Assembly: GCF_011601275.1 (NCBI RefSeq)
Contig: NZ_JAAOLY010000005.1
Location: 248,001 to 312,000, forward strand
Length of the DNA stretch: 64,000 bases
Direction: 5' to 3'
Source of the DNA: Janthinobacterium lividum
GTDB lineage: Bacteria; Pseudomonadota; Gammaproteobacteria; Burkholderiales; Burkholderiaceae_D
The notes under the pieces were generated by a model. It did not search any database and was not told the DNA's origin. It saw only the letters and a list, made by a program, of their open reading frames with translations. A program made the position numbers and the translations under genes. Of this stretch, positions 1 to 8,468 are shown one piece after another (the first letter of the stretch is position 1; each line of letters begins with the position of its first letter).

Positions 1-1
1 C

Positions 2-826
2 CAGCGGCCGCAGGACGTGGTCGGCACGCATTTCTTCAGCCCGGCAAATGTCATGAAGCTGCTGGAAATCGTGCGGGGCAAGGAGACGGGCAAGGACGTG
101 CTGGCGACGGCGCTGGCGCTGTCGAAAAAGCTGAAGAAGACGGGCGTCGTCTCGGGCGTGTGCGACGGTTTCATCGGCAACCGCATGATCGAGCAATACA
201 GCCGCCAAGCCGGTTTCCTGCTGGAAGAAGGCTGTCTGCCGGAACAGGTCGACAAGGCGGTCGAGAAATTCGGCTTCGCCATGGGACCCTTCCGCATGGG
301 CGACCTGGCCGGCAACGATATCGGCTGGGCCATCCGCAAGCGCCGCTACGTGGAAAAGCCGGACGTCACGTATTCGAAGACGGCCGATTTGCTGTGCGAA
401 CTGGGGCGGTTTGGCCAGAAGACGGGCGCCGGCTGGTACGACTACAAGCCGGGTGACCGCAAGGCCTATCCGTCGGAGCAGGTCAACGCCATGATTATCC
501 AGCACTCCGCCGACATCGGCGTGGCGCGGCGCAAGATCAGCGACCAGGAAATCGTCGAACGCCTCGTGTATGCGCTCGTCAACGAGGGTGCGCGCATCCT
601 GGAAGAGGGCATCGCCCTGCGCGCCTCGGACATCGACATGGTGTATTTGACGGGCTACGGCTTCCCCTTGTTCCGCGGCGGCCCCATGTTCTACGCGGAC
701 ACGGTCGGCTTGCCGAACGTACTCGACACGATTGCCGGCTACGCGAAAGGCCGCCACGGCGAGGCGTGGACACCGGCGCCGCTGCTGGTGAAACTGGCGG
801 GCGAGGGCAAGGGTTTCAATAGCTGA
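2..826 (+). CDS. 3-hydroxyacyl-CoA dehydrogenase (FadB-type), C-terminal part, cut by window start
   Basis: The reading frame is open from base 2, so the gene begins upstream. What remains is 275 codons. It opens with the end of an NAD-binding 3-hydroxyacyl-CoA dehydrogenase domain (GTHFFSPANVMKLLE, where the His is in the family's catalytic motif) and continues through two C-terminal 3HCDH domains (about residues 50-145 and 180-270; GFAMGPFRMGDLAGND and GFPLFRGGPM are typical). These domains oxidise 3-hydroxyacyl-CoA to 3-ketoacyl-CoA in fatty-acid beta-oxidation. FadB/FadJ-type proteins also carry an N-terminal enoyl-CoA hydratase domain, which cannot be seen here. The gene ends 108 bases before a convergent gene, with a palindromic repeat between them. 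A thiolase for the next step lies about 6 kb downstream but is not in the same operon. Confidence 0.9.
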   Translation, partial: QRPQDVVGTHFFSPANVMKLLEIVRGKETGKDVLATALALSKKLKKTGVVSGVCDGFIGNRMIEQYSRQAGFLLEEGCLPEQVDKAVEKFGFAMGPFRMGDLAGNDIGWAIRKRRYVEKPDVTYSKTADLLCELGRFGQKTGAGWYDYKPGDRKAYPSEQVNAMIIQHSADIGVARRKISDQEIVERLVYALVNEGARILEEGIALRASDIDMVYLTGYGFPLFRGGPMFYADTVGLPNVLDTIAGYAKGRHGEAWTPAPLLVKLAGEGKGFNS

Positions 827-854
827 TCCGGCGCTGCCGTTGACGCCCGATGTT

Positions 855-890
855 GTCGGATTACGCGCGGCTTCGCCACGCTAATCCGAC
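855..890. repeat. REP-like palindrome, unit 1
   Basis: GTCGGATTA (855-863) faces TAATCCGAC (882-890) across an 18-base GC-rich loop. TTG precedes it and CTAC follows it. A lone half, TAATCCGAC, occurs again at 922-930. It lies between two convergent genes. The same stem recurs at four other loci in the window, so this is a dispersed repeat and probably also forms a transcript-end hairpin. Confidence 0.8.
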
Positions 891-934
891 CTACGCGTCG
901 ACAAGGGGTTCAATCGCCGCGTAATCCGACGCCA

Positions 935-1783
935 CTACTTCTTCTTCGCCACCATCTTGACCGCCTCGTTGACGATGACGGGGTTGTCTTTCTGGATGTA
1001 GTAGCCGGCGCCCGTGATGCGCTCGATGGCCGGCGCGCCGGACAGGCGCTGCCAATCCTTTTCCTGGGCCCGTACCACGTTTTCAAACGAGCCCATTTCC
1101 TCGATGCCGAACTTGTCGCGCACCAGCAGCATGGCGGGCACGCGCAGCGGGCTGCTCATGTCGACGTGTTGCAAGCACTGCGTCTGGGCATCGAATTCGG
1201 CCGATTCCGTACTGTTGAACATGAGTTTACGCCGCGTTTTCACGAGCATGGCGTAGGTGGACGCGTCCTGTTGCAGGCGGTTCCACTGCTGCGGGTGCGT
1301 GGGATCGAGCAGCACCAGGCCGGCCACGTCCTGCGGGTACAGCCTCGCATACACATACTGGTACAGCCCGCCCAAGCCATGGCCGACCAGCACATACGGC
1401 GGTTTCAGGCCCGCTTGCGCCAGCAGGGCGCGCTGCTGGGCGGCGATGGTGCAGGGGTCGCGCGGCGTGGTGGTTTTCTGGCTGTCGCCGTAACCGGGAC
1501 GGTCGTACACGAGCACGCGGTGCTGCCGGGCTACTTCGGGCACGACCTTGGCCCACACATCCTTGCCGTCGCCCATGGCCGACTGGAAGACCACGGGCAA
1601 GCCGCTCTGGCCGCTCAGGGTATAGGCGATGCTGGCGTCGGGCAGGGCGGCGGTGGCTGGCACGCCCGGCGTGACCGGCGTGGATGGCAACAGGGAGCAG
1701 CCGGAAAAACAGCCTGCCAGCAGCAGGCCGGCGCTGGAGAGGAGCATGGTGCGCGCGGGGCGGCCGACGAATAGATGATGCAT
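935..1783 (-). CDS. alpha/beta-hydrolase-fold lipoprotein, probable pseudoenzyme
   Basis: The protein has 282 residues. A signal peptide ends in a lipobox (LLAGC), so it is probably a lipoprotein anchored in a membrane facing the periplasm. The alpha/beta-hydrolase core is recognisable (VLVYDRPGYGDS, LVLLDPTHP). The nucleophile elbow, normally GHSxGG, reads GHGLGG: the catalytic Ser is Gly136 (codon 1376-1378, GGC). The C-terminal segment where the family has a catalytic His (GAGHYIQ) reads GAGYYIQ, giving Tyr at 261. With both residues gone, ordinary serine hydrolysis is unlikely and a binding role is more plausible. The start at 1783 has a good ribosome site (AAGGAG, six bases upstream); the same frame stays open to 2149, but that extension is antisense shadow of the neighbouring VOC gene. 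Confidence 0.8.
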   Translation of the reverse strand: MHHLFVGRPARTMLLSSAGLLLAGCFSGCSLLPSTPVTPGVPATAALPDASIAYTLSGQSGLPVVFQSAMGDGKDVWAKVVPEVARQHRVLVYDRPGYGDSQKTTTPRDPCTIAAQQRALLAQAGLKPPYVLVGHGLGGLYQYVYARLYPQDVAGLVLLDPTHPQQWNRLQQDASTYAMLVKTRRKLMFNSTESAEFDAQTQCLQHVDMSSPLRVPAMLLVRDKFGIEEMGSFENVVRAQEKDWQRLSGAPAIERITGAGYYIQKDNPVIVNEAVKMVAKKK

Positions 1784-1889
1784 GAATCTCCTTCTTGGTG
1801 CACGGACCGGGGACGGTATGGCTTGACAGCCATTATAGGCAAAACGTATCGAAGTGGAAATGCCGAACAGAGCCGGGTTTCCCGTCCTG

Positions 1890-2288
1890 TCAGCCGGCGT
1901 CGGCGCGATGGCAGACGGCTTCGATGCGATTGCCGTCCGGATCGAACAAAAAGGCCGCGTAATAGCTGGCGTGATAGTGGCGCAGGCCGGGCGCGCCCAG
2001 GTCGATGCCGCCGTGCGCCAGTCCCGCATGCCAGAACGCCTCGACGGCCGCGCGCGAAGGCGCCTTGAAGCAGCAATGGCGGCGCGGCGCGTCGTCTGGT
2101 TTCGGGCCCAGGCGCACGGAAAAGTAGCTGCGTTCGGGATGCTGCGCATCGCTGCGCTTGCCGTAGCCTATCCAGGCGTCGGCATGGTCGCTGCCCACCT
2201 TGGGCACGCCCAGCGCGGCGAAGATGGCGTCATAGAAGCGCTCGGCGCGTTCCAAGTCGCTGACGGTGAGGGAAACGTGATCGAGCAT
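1890..2288 (-). CDS. VOC family protein (glyoxalase/bleomycin-resistance fold)
   Basis: This small protein of 132 residues belongs to the vicinal-oxygen-chelate superfamily. The start MLDHVSLTVSDLERAERFY is the first beta-alpha-beta module, and the end (YYAAFLFDPDGNRIEAVCH) is the second, with a Glu where VOC enzymes usually bind metal. Members include glyoxalases, ring-cleavage dioxygenases and antibiotic-binding proteins; the substrate cannot be told here. I chose the ATG at 2288 because GGAG lies seven bases upstream; a GTG two codons earlier is possible. It is 106 bases upstream of the hydrolase-fold lipoprotein on the same strand, so the two may be co-transcribed. Confidence 0.8.
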   Translation of the reverse strand: MLDHVSLTVSDLERAERFYDAIFAALGVPKVGSDHADAWIGYGKRSDAQHPERSYFSVRLGPKPDDAPRRHCCFKAPSRAAVEAFWHAGLAHGGIDLGAPGLRHYHASYYAAFLFDPDGNRIEAVCHRADAG

Positions 2289-2389
2289 TGGCACTCCGCT
2301 GTAAAAACATGGACGCCCATAGCATAGCCCGGATCAGGGCGGCTGTGGGCGGGAGTGACCGAGTGACAGGATTGCCGAGCGACTGCCGG

Positions 2390-2683
2390 TTAAGGGCGGC
2401 TGGCGCATGCGCATGGCGCATCTGCCGGGCAGGCGGGGCAGGCTGGCGCCGGACGCGCGAGCCTGGCCACGATGGTGCGGCTCATCAGCTGCACGCGGGG
2501 CGCGAACAGCATCACGGCGCAGAAGGCCACGGGCCAGGCGGCAAAGAACGCATGGCGCCAGCGGGGCAGGAAGTCCGCCTGCAGGCCGATATTGAGCCAG
2601 GTGACCCAGGCGCTCATCAGCAGGGTCATGAGCAGCGACATCAGGAAGGCAAATACGCAGCGCAGGCGCAGGGCTTCGGACAT
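2390..2683 (-). CDS. DUF2798 family small membrane protein
   Basis: The 97-residue protein has two hydrophobic segments (about residues 8-32 and 44-64) and fits the DUF2798 pattern of two-helix inner-membrane proteins (LLMTLLMSAWVTWLN, then FFAAWPVAFCAVMLFAPRVQ). The function of the family is unknown. The tail is rich in Cys, Pro and Ala. It is transcribed away from the LysR regulator that starts 97 bases upstream. LysR regulators often control their divergent neighbour, so this gene is the likeliest target. Confidence 0.7.
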   Translation of the reverse strand: MSEALRLRCVFAFLMSLLMTLLMSAWVTWLNIGLQADFLPRWRHAFFAAWPVAFCAVMLFAPRVQLMSRTIVARLARPAPACPACPADAPCACASRP

Positions 2684-2779
2684 GGGGCACTTTCAAAGTA
2701 TGAAGATATGGCAGCGTAACAACTTGCAGCAATCTATACTAGAGCCATATTTTTAATTTCAAATTCCGTAAATGCAATT
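2684..2779. promoter_or_regulatory. divergent control region of the DUF2798 and lysR genes
   Basis: This 96-base, AT-rich gap lies between divergent genes. It contains an inverted pair ATATGGC (2706-2712) / GCCATAT (2744-2750), 31 bases apart, and a -10-like TATACT (2735-2740) pointing at lysR. The arrangement would suit a LysR regulator controlling both sides, but no -35 element is convincing. Confidence 0.4.
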
Positions 2780-3685
2780 ATGCTAGATGATTTAGCCCTG
2801 TTTGTCGCCATTGTCGAGGCTGGCAGCCTGCATGCGGCGGCCGTCAAGGAAGGCTTGCCCGCCGCTACCGTCACGCGCCGGCTGCAAAAACTGGAAAGCC
2901 AGCTCGGCTACCGCTTGCTCAACCGCAGCGCGCGCCGCTTGCAGCCGACGGCGGAAGGCTGGCAATACTACGAGCAGTGCCGCCCTTTGGTACATGCCTT
3001 GCGGCAGGCGACGCAGCAGCTCGACGCCAGCCTGTCAGCCGTCTCGGGCAGCATCCGCGTGCTGGCGCCCGTCAACTTCGCCAGCGGCTTGCTGACGCCG
3101 GCCTGGGTCAGCTTCATGCAGAAGTATCCGGACATCCGCCTGGAACTGGAACTGTCGAACCTGCTGCAAGACCTGGTGGGCAGCGGCGCCGACCTGGCCA
3201 TCCGCGTCGGCGCGCTCGACGATTCCTCGCTGATGCAGCGCCGGCTGGGCAGCGCTTCGCTGGTGATGGTGGCCGCGCCCGGCTACCTGGCGCGCGCCGG
3301 CGTGCCGCGCGACTTGCAGGAACTGGAAAAGCACGAGCTGATCGTGGCCGAACCATTGCGCACCTGGCGCTTGCGGCGCCCTGGCGACGGCGCCGAAACG
3401 GTGATCGAACCGCAGGCGCGCCTGCGCGTCAACGAGATGCGCCTGGCCGTGGAAATGGCCGACGCAGGCATCGGCATCCTGCTGTGTCCACTGCTGCAAT
3501 GCCGCGACGAAGTGGCCAGTGGCAGCCTCGTGCGCGTTTTGCCCGACTGGATGCCGCAGCCGCGCCACGTGTATGCCGTGTGGACGCAGCGGCGCTACCT
3601 GCCGGCCCGCGTGCGCGTGCTGCTCGAGCACCTGGCGGCGTTCGCGGCGGACAATCCGCTGTTGAGCGAAGAGCCTGGCGTTTAG
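2780..3685 (+). CDS. LysR family transcriptional regulator
   Basis: The length of 301 residues is normal for the family. The N-terminal winged helix-turn-helix (about residues 1-60; LHAAAVKEGLPAATVTRRLQ, then LGYRLLNRSARRLQPTAEG) is followed by a type 2 periplasmic-binding-fold effector domain (about 88-290; IRVLAPVNFASGLLTPAW). The AltR/CrgA-like layout suggests regulation of one or a few nearby genes by a small molecule that I cannot identify. It is divergent from DUF2798. Its last four bases overlap the 3' end of the convergent nucleotidyltransferase gene. Confidence 0.9.
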   Translation: MLDDLALFVAIVEAGSLHAAAVKEGLPAATVTRRLQKLESQLGYRLLNRSARRLQPTAEGWQYYEQCRPLVHALRQATQQLDASLSAVSGSIRVLAPVNFASGLLTPAWVSFMQKYPDIRLELELSNLLQDLVGSGADLAIRVGALDDSSLMQRRLGSASLVMVAAPGYLARAGVPRDLQELEKHELIVAEPLRTWRLRRPGDGAETVIEPQARLRVNEMRLAVEMADAGIGILLCPLLQCRDEVASGSLVRVLPDWMPQPRHVYAVWTQRRYLPARVRVLLEHLAAFAADNPLLSEEPGV

Positions 3686-4431
3686 CTCGGCTGTTGCTGC
3701 GCCAGCCACTGCGTGAACTGGCGCAGCGCGGGCGTAAAACCGCTGGCTGGCGCGGCGCCGGGCCGGGCCTGGGCAAGGAAATACGCCATCTGCGCCTGCA
3801 GGGCGGGATAGTGGCGCAGCAACAGTGCAGCATGCTCGTCCAGGCTGGCGGGCCAGCAAGGATCGTCGTCGTGGCGCAGGATATTGCATGAGCGGATCAG
3901 CTTGCGCGACGCTTCGCGCTGCAGGCGGACGATGGCGGCAGGGTCGCGCTCGTCGTCTAGGCGCTGTGCATAATTTTCCAGCACGCGGGCAAAGTCGCCA
4001 TTGACGGCCTGGGCAACGGCGCGCGAGGGCGCGAACGGCGCAAAGTGCGGCGCCAGGTCGTCGCCCCACAGGCAGCGGCACTGGTGCTTGATCCAGTAGC
4101 CCCAGCTGTACAGGTGCTCGGGCGCCAGCACCTGGGCCCGGTGGCCGATATCGAAATCGATTTTCAGTACTTCCGTGTGGCGCGCCTGCAAGGCCAGGCG
4201 CAGCGCTTCCAGCGTGTCGGCCTGCTGCGGCGTGGGCGGCTGGCGCAGCACCAGGGTCAGGTCGAGGTCGGACACGCCGGGCGTGGCGTCGCCACGGGCG
4301 ATGCTGCCATACAGGTATATGCCGTCGAGCCAGTGACCGGCTTGCGCAGCCAGGCTGGCGCAGACGTCTTGCAGCAAGGCGTCGAAATGGTGCTGCAGCG
4401 GGCCGCAGGGGGCGGAGGCTATGGTCGGCAT
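3682..4431 (-). CDS. nucleotidyltransferase domain protein (aminoglycoside adenylyltransferase-like)
   Basis: The protein has a DNA polymerase beta-like nucleotidyltransferase motif, GSIARGDATPGVSDLDLTLV, with the GS and paired Asp residues that bind metal and nucleotide. A third acidic residue follows in LKIDFDIG. The C-terminal half is helical, as in AadA-type adenylyltransferases. The substrate is unknown; similarity to AadA is not enough to claim resistance. The start is uncertain: the frame extends to a GTG at 4488. I prefer the ATG at 4431 because the extra 19 residues lack domain features and neither start has a strong ribosome site. Confidence 0.7.
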   Translation of the reverse strand: MPTIASAPCGPLQHHFDALLQDVCASLAAQAGHWLDGIYLYGSIARGDATPGVSDLDLTLVLRQPPTPQQADTLEALRLALQARHTEVLKIDFDIGHRAQVLAPEHLYSWGYWIKHQCRCLWGDDLAPHFAPFAPSRAVAQAVNGDFARVLENYAQRLDDERDPAAIVRLQREASRKLIRSCNILRHDDDPCWPASLDEHAALLLRHYPALQAQMAYFLAQARPGAAPASGFTPALRQFTQWLAQQQPS

Positions 4432-4524
4432 GCCTGGCACGAGTCCGGTGATAGAAACTTCCACCATAGCATGCAGTAGGGCGCGCACGCAGGGGATTCC
4501 TTTCCATTTAGTAATACCGAGCGC

Positions 4525-4554
4525 TTGTACTTTTCGCCGGGATCGCGTTAAGAT
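4525..4554 (+). promoter_or_regulatory. candidate sigma-70 promoter of the small lipoprotein
   Basis: TTGTAC (4525-4530) and TAAGAT (4549-4554) are separated by 18 bases. Each matches the consensus at four of six positions. Transcription would start about 65 bases before the lipoprotein ATG. Confidence 0.4.
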
Positions 4555-4626
4555 AAAGCTGCCCGCTTATCCAGAGGGCAATCTGGTGTTTTTTCGCGCA
4601 ATCCGTTCCTATCCATGAGAGTAGCA

Positions 4627-4830
4627 ATGAAATATCTGATCGTTCCCTTCTTGCTGGCCATGACCGGCTGCGAAGTACTGTATGACGCGAACCGGGACAA
4701 GATCGGCGAGTATTGCAACAGCCTCAATAATTTCGACGACCGCAACGCCTGCCGCAAGCGCAACCAGACCAGTTACCAGGAATACGTGCAGCAGCGCGAC
4801 CAGCTGAAAAAGAGCAAGAGCGACAAGTAA
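4627..4830 (+). CDS. small lipoprotein of unknown function
   Basis: The 67-residue product begins with a short hydrophobic signal and a lipobox-like MTGC, so Cys14 would be lipidated. The mature part is short, charged and Lys-rich at the end (QLKKSKSDK), with two further Cys residues. I chose the ATG at 4627 because GAGAG lies just upstream; another ATG at 4615 has no such site. I do not recognise the family. A perfect intrinsic terminator follows. Confidence 0.65.
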   Translation: MKYLIVPFLLAMTGCEVLYDANRDKIGEYCNSLNNFDDRNACRKRNQTSYQEYVQQRDQLKKSKSDK

Positions 4831-4845
4831 GCTTGCAACCACATA

Positions 4846-4877
4846 AAAAAACGCCGCTGACCAGTCAGCGGCGTTTT
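4846..4877. terminator. bidirectional intrinsic terminator
   Basis: CGCCGCTGA (4852-4860) and TCAGCGGCG (4865-4873) form a nine-base stem with loop CCAG, flanked by an A run on the left and TTTT on the right. It can end both the lipoprotein transcript and the convergent transporter transcript. Confidence 0.9.
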
Positions 4878-4917
4878 GCTTTGCGGCCCCGGCCTTGCGA
4901 CCGGGGTTTGCCTCAGA

Positions 4918-6618
4918 CTAGTCGTCGGCGTAGATATTGTTATCCTTCGTTTCCTTGACGAACAGGGTGCCGATCACGACAGTCGCCAGGGCGACGACGA
5001 TCGGATACCACAGGCCGTAATAGATATCGCCCTTGAAGGCCACCAGCGCGAAGGCCGTGGTCGGCAGCAAGCCGCCGAACCAGCCGTTACCGATATGGTA
5101 AGGCAGGGACATCGAGGTGTAACGGATACGCGTCGGGAACATTTCCACCAGCATGGCGGCGATCGGGCCATACACCATGGTCACGTACAGCACCAGGATG
5201 AACAGCAGCAACACGACCATCGGCTTGTTGATCTGGTCCGGATCGGCTTTTGCAGGGTAGCCCGCTTCCTTGATGCCGGCGCCCAGTTCTTTCTTCAGCG
5301 CCGCTTCGTGGGCCTTGCTTTCCGCATCGAAGTTCAAGCCATCGGCTGTCATGACGGCGTTAAACGACGTAAATTCCTTTGTACCAATGCGCACCTTGGC
5401 GATTGAGCCGGCCGGCGCGTCTTCTTTCGTGTAGTTCACCGAGCTGTTCGACAGGAAACCCGTGGCGATGTCGCACGACGATGGGAATTTCTTCGTGCCC
5501 GTCATGTTGAACTGGAAGTGGCAGGAAGCAGGATCGGCCACCACCACCACTGGCGAGTTCTTTAGAGCCGCTTCCAGCTGCGGGTTGGCGAAGTGGGTCA
5601 GGCCGTTAAAGATCGGGAAGTAGGTCGCCGCGGCGATCAGGCAGCCGCCGAGGATGATGTACTTGCGGCCGATGCGGTCGGACAGGCTGCCGAAGAACAG
5701 GAAGAACGGCGTGGCCAGCAGCAGGGCGATGGCGACGAGCACGTTGGCCGTTGCCAGGTCCACTTTCAGGGTCTGGATCATGAAGAACAGGGCGTAGAAC
5801 TGGCCCGTGTACCACACGACAGCCTGGCCCGCGGTCAGGCCGATCAGGGCCAGGATGACGATCTTCAGGTTTTTCCACTGGCCGAACGCTTCCGTCAGCG
5901 GCGCTTTCGAGGTCTTGCCCTCGGCCTTCATCTTGGAAAACGCGGGCGATTCATTCATGGCCAGGCGGATCCACACGGAAATACCCAGCAGGATGACGGA
6001 GACGAGGAAGGGAATGCGCCAGCCCCATGCTTCGAAATCCTTCTCGCCGGTCGCCAGGCGGGTGCCCAGGATGACCATCAGCGACAGGAAGAAGCCCAGG
6101 GTTGCCGTCGTTTGTATCCACGCCGTGAACGCGCCGCGCTTGCCTTCAGGCGCGTGCTCGGCCACATAGGTGGCTGCGCCGCCATATTCACCGCCCAGCG
6201 CCAGGCCTTGCAGGATGCGCAGGATGACGAGGATGATCGGCGCGGCGATGCCGATGGAGGCGTGGCCCGGCAGCAAGCCGACGATGAAGGTGGAGCCGCC
6301 CATGATCAAAATGGTGATCAGGAAGGTGTACTTGCGGCCGATCATGTCGCCCAGGCGGCCGAAGACCAGCGCGCCGAATGGACGCACGATGAAGCCGGCG
6401 GCAAAGGCCAGCAGCGCGAAGATGAAGGTGGTGGTAGGGTCGCCGATGAAGAATTGCTTGGCGATGATCGATGCGAGCGAACCGTACAGATAAAAATCGT
6501 ACCATTCAAAAACGGTGCCGAGCGAGGACGCAAAGATGACCTTGCGTTCCTCGGGCGTAATCGGCGTTCCCTTGGTAGAAGTTTTCCGTACGTCGGCCGA
6601 GCCGGATGGTGATGCCAT
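4918..6618 (-). CDS. MFS transporter, MHS family, with large loop insertion
   Basis: The protein has 566 residues, against about 430-460 for typical metabolite:H+ symporters such as ProP or KgtP. The N-terminal half is canonical (GTVFEWYDFYLYGSLAS; RPFGALVFGRLGDMIGRK; LRILQGLALGGEYGGAATYV). The second conserved loop is SLSDRIGRKY. An insertion of about 120 residues (roughly 341-461) sits between predicted helices 9 and 10, a loop expected to face the periplasm; it is hydrophilic and has two Cys residues (ASCHF, SSCDI). The substrate is unknown; relatives carry organic acids, proline or betaine. GGGAGA precedes the start ATG. The gene stands alone, with a terminator shared with the convergent lipoprotein gene. 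Confidence 0.85.
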   Translation of the reverse strand: MASPSGSADVRKTSTKGTPITPEERKVIFASSLGTVFEWYDFYLYGSLASIIAKQFFIGDPTTTFIFALLAFAAGFIVRPFGALVFGRLGDMIGRKYTFLITILIMGGSTFIVGLLPGHASIGIAAPIILVILRILQGLALGGEYGGAATYVAEHAPEGKRGAFTAWIQTTATLGFFLSLMVILGTRLATGEKDFEAWGWRIPFLVSVILLGISVWIRLAMNESPAFSKMKAEGKTSKAPLTEAFGQWKNLKIVILALIGLTAGQAVVWYTGQFYALFFMIQTLKVDLATANVLVAIALLLATPFFLFFGSLSDRIGRKYIILGGCLIAAATYFPIFNGLTHFANPQLEAALKNSPVVVVADPASCHFQFNMTGTKKFPSSCDIATGFLSNSSVNYTKEDAPAGSIAKVRIGTKEFTSFNAVMTADGLNFDAESKAHEAALKKELGAGIKEAGYPAKADPDQINKPMVVLLLFILVLYVTMVYGPIAAMLVEMFPTRIRYTSMSLPYHIGNGWFGGLLPTTAFALVAFKGDIYYGLWYPIVVALATVVIGTLFVKETKDNNIYADD

Positions 6619-6847
6619 GGTTTGTCTCCCTATGTTTTATAGTGAACTGGTGCCGCGGTCTTTTTGACCATTCTTGCAACAGCTGGAGGCGAGTGTGTTC
6701 TCCGAACCTTACGTCATGCTTGCTTGAAACTTACACCAAGCTTACAAATCGCTGTTCGGCAGAACTTTGCGAACGACCGTACTTAAATGTGCTATTCTCA
6801 TTCCACAGATATCTCACCCCATAATATTTCCCACAAGGAGACACAGC

Positions 6848-8026
6848 ATGAATGAAGCCGTCATCGTATCGACCGCCCGCACGGGCCTGGCCAAGTCCTG
6901 GAAGGGCGCGTTCAACATGACGCATGGCGCCACCCTGGGCGGCCACGTGCTGGCCGCCGCCGTCGAGCGCGCGCGCATCGAGGCGGAGGAAGTGGAAGAC
7001 GTGCTGGTCGGCTGCGCCTTTCCCGAAGGCGCCACAGGCGGCAATATCGCGCGCCAGGTGGCCCTGCGCGGCGGTTGTCCCGTCACGACGGCCGGCATGA
7101 CCGTCAACCGTTTTTGCTCGTCGGGCTTGCAGGCTATCGCCCTGGCGGCGCAGCGCATCATCGCCGGCGAAGGGGATATCTATGCGGCGGGCGGCGTGGA
7201 ATCGATTTCCTGTGTACAAAATGAAATGAATACGCACATGTACCGCGAGGTCTGGCTGCAGCAGCACAAGCCGGAAGTGTACTGGCCCATGCTGCAGACG
7301 GCCGAAACCGTGGCCAAGCGCTACCAGATTTCGCGCGAGCGCCAGGATGCCTACGGCGCGCAAAGCCAGCAGCGCGCCGCCGCGGCACAGGCGGCCGGCC
7401 TGTTCGACGCGGAAATCGTGCCGATGACCACCATCATGGGCGTGGCCGACAAGGCCAGCGGCATGCTCGTGTCGCGCGAAGTGACGATTGCCGCCGACGA
7501 AGGCATCCGTGCCGACACGACGTATGACGGCGTGGCCAAGATCCGCCCGGCCATTACTGGCGGCGTCATCAGCGCCGGCAACGCCAGCCAGTTTTCCGAT
7601 GGCGCGTCCATGGCCATCGTCATGAATGCGAAAGTGGCCGAAGCGAAAGGCTTGCAGCCGTTGGGCATCTTCCGCGGCTTTGCCGTGGCCGGCTGCGAAC
7701 CCGATGAAATGGGCATCGGCCCCGTCTACGCGATTCCGAAACTGCTGAAAAAGGCGGGCTTGACTGTCGCCGACATCGGCCTGTGGGAACTCAACGAAGC
7801 GTTTGCCGTGCAAGTGCTGTACTGCGCCGACACCCTGGGCATCCCCATGGAGCGCCTGAACGTCAACGGCGGCGCGATTGCCGTCGGCCACCCCTACGGC
7901 GTGTCGGGAGCACGCCTGACGGGCCACGCCTTGATCGAAGGCAAGCGCCGTGGCGTCAAATACGTGGTCGTGACCATGTGCATCGGCGGCGGGCAGGGCG
8001 CGGCTGGCCTGTTCGAAGTGCTGTGA
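6848..8026 (+). CDS. acetyl-CoA C-acyltransferase (thiolase)
   Basis: This 392-residue protein is a thiolase II family enzyme. It cleaves 3-ketoacyl-CoA with CoA to acetyl-CoA and a shortened acyl-CoA, the last step of beta-oxidation. The catalytic residues are present: Cys90 in [10 protein letters not shown], His348 in VGHPYG and Cys378 in [13 protein letters not shown] lies eight bases before the ATG at 6848, which decides the start over an upstream in-frame codon at 6767. It stands alone, separated by 229 bases from the divergent transporter and followed by a hairpin. It probably works with FadB-type dehydrogenases such as the one at the left edge. Confidence 0.93.
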   Translation: MNEAVIVSTARTGLAKSWKGAFNMTHGATLGGHVLAAAVERARIEAEEVEDVLVGCAFPEGATGGNIARQVALRGGCPVTTAGMTVNRFCSSGLQAIALAAQRIIAGEGDIYAAGGVESISCVQNEMNTHMYREVWLQQHKPEVYWPMLQTAETVAKRYQISRERQDAYGAQSQQRAAAAQAAGLFDAEIVPMTTIMGVADKASGMLVSREVTIAADEGIRADTTYDGVAKIRPAITGGVISAGNASQFSDGASMAIVMNAKVAEAKGLQPLGIFRGFAVAGCEPDEMGIGPVYAIPKLLKKAGLTVADIGLWELNEAFAVQVLYCADTLGIPMERLNVNGGAIAVGHPYGVSGARLTGHALIEGKRRGVKYVVVTMCIGGGQGAAGLFEVL

Positions 8027-8046
8027 TTTAAATGAAACCCAGTCTG

Positions 8047-8072
8047 CGGGCGGCTTCCAGGGCCGCCCGTTT
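8047..8072 (+). terminator. probable terminator after the thiolase
   Basis: CGGGCGGC (8047-8054) and GCCGCCCG (8062-8069) form an eight-base GC stem with a seven-base loop, followed by a short TTT. The T run is weak. Confidence 0.6.
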
Positions 8073-8152
8073 GCATTGCGCGCCCGGTTCCTGCAAGGCG
8101 CGCCGATAGCGGTTACAGTAATGCTTCATTAATAAACAAGCAGCCTGCCGCC

Positions 8153-8455
8153 ATGATCAAACACATCGTTTTCTGGAAACTGTTAGACCACGCCGAGGGC
8201 GCCGACCGCGCCACGAACGCCTTGAAACTGAAAGCCCTGCTCGATTCCTGTTCCGACCTGGTGCCCGGCATATTGAAATTCGAAGCAGCCGTGGCCCAGC
8301 CGGGCCTGGAAGCGACCTACGACATCGTCCTGTACAGCGAGTTCGCCAGCCGCGAAGCGCTCGATGCTTACCAGAACCATCCCGAGCACGTGAAAATCAG
8401 GCCGTTTTTTGGGGCAGTGCGGGAAGCCCGGCAATGTATGGACTACGAAGTGTAA
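8153..8455 (+). CDS. Dabb family (stress-responsive alpha/beta-barrel) protein
   Basis: The 100-residue protein has the Dabb ferredoxin-like fold signature: MIKHIVFWKL at the start, and YDIVLYSEFASREALDAYQNHPEHV near the end. Members are small dimeric barrels. Some are enzymes, for example olivetolic acid cyclase, and many bacterial ones are unassigned. No catalytic role can be read here. It lies between the thiolase and a reductase, all on the plus strand, but hairpins separate it from both. Confidence 0.85.
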   Translation: MIKHIVFWKLLDHAEGADRATNALKLKALLDSCSDLVPGILKFEAAVAQPGLEATYDIVLYSEFASREALDAYQNHPEHVKIRPFFGAVREARQCMDYEV

Positions 8456-8468
8456 TGACAGCGTAAAT

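Noticed and set aside
935..2149. A 404-residue minus-strand frame that would join an N-terminal extension to the hydrolase-fold lipoprotein
   Set aside because: The extension runs through the VOC gene on the same strand in another frame; a lipoprotein signal with a good ribosome site begins at 1783.
2288..2719. A 143-codon plus-strand frame over the DUF2798 region
   Set aside because: The minus-strand DUF2798 product has membrane helices fitting its family; the plus-strand product is basic and His/Gln-rich with no motif.
3035..4507. A 490-codon minus-strand open frame
   Set aside because: It overlaps the LysR gene and the nucleotidyltransferase, both with clear domains; the product is Arg/Ala/His-rich without motifs, as expected of antisense frames in GC-rich DNA.
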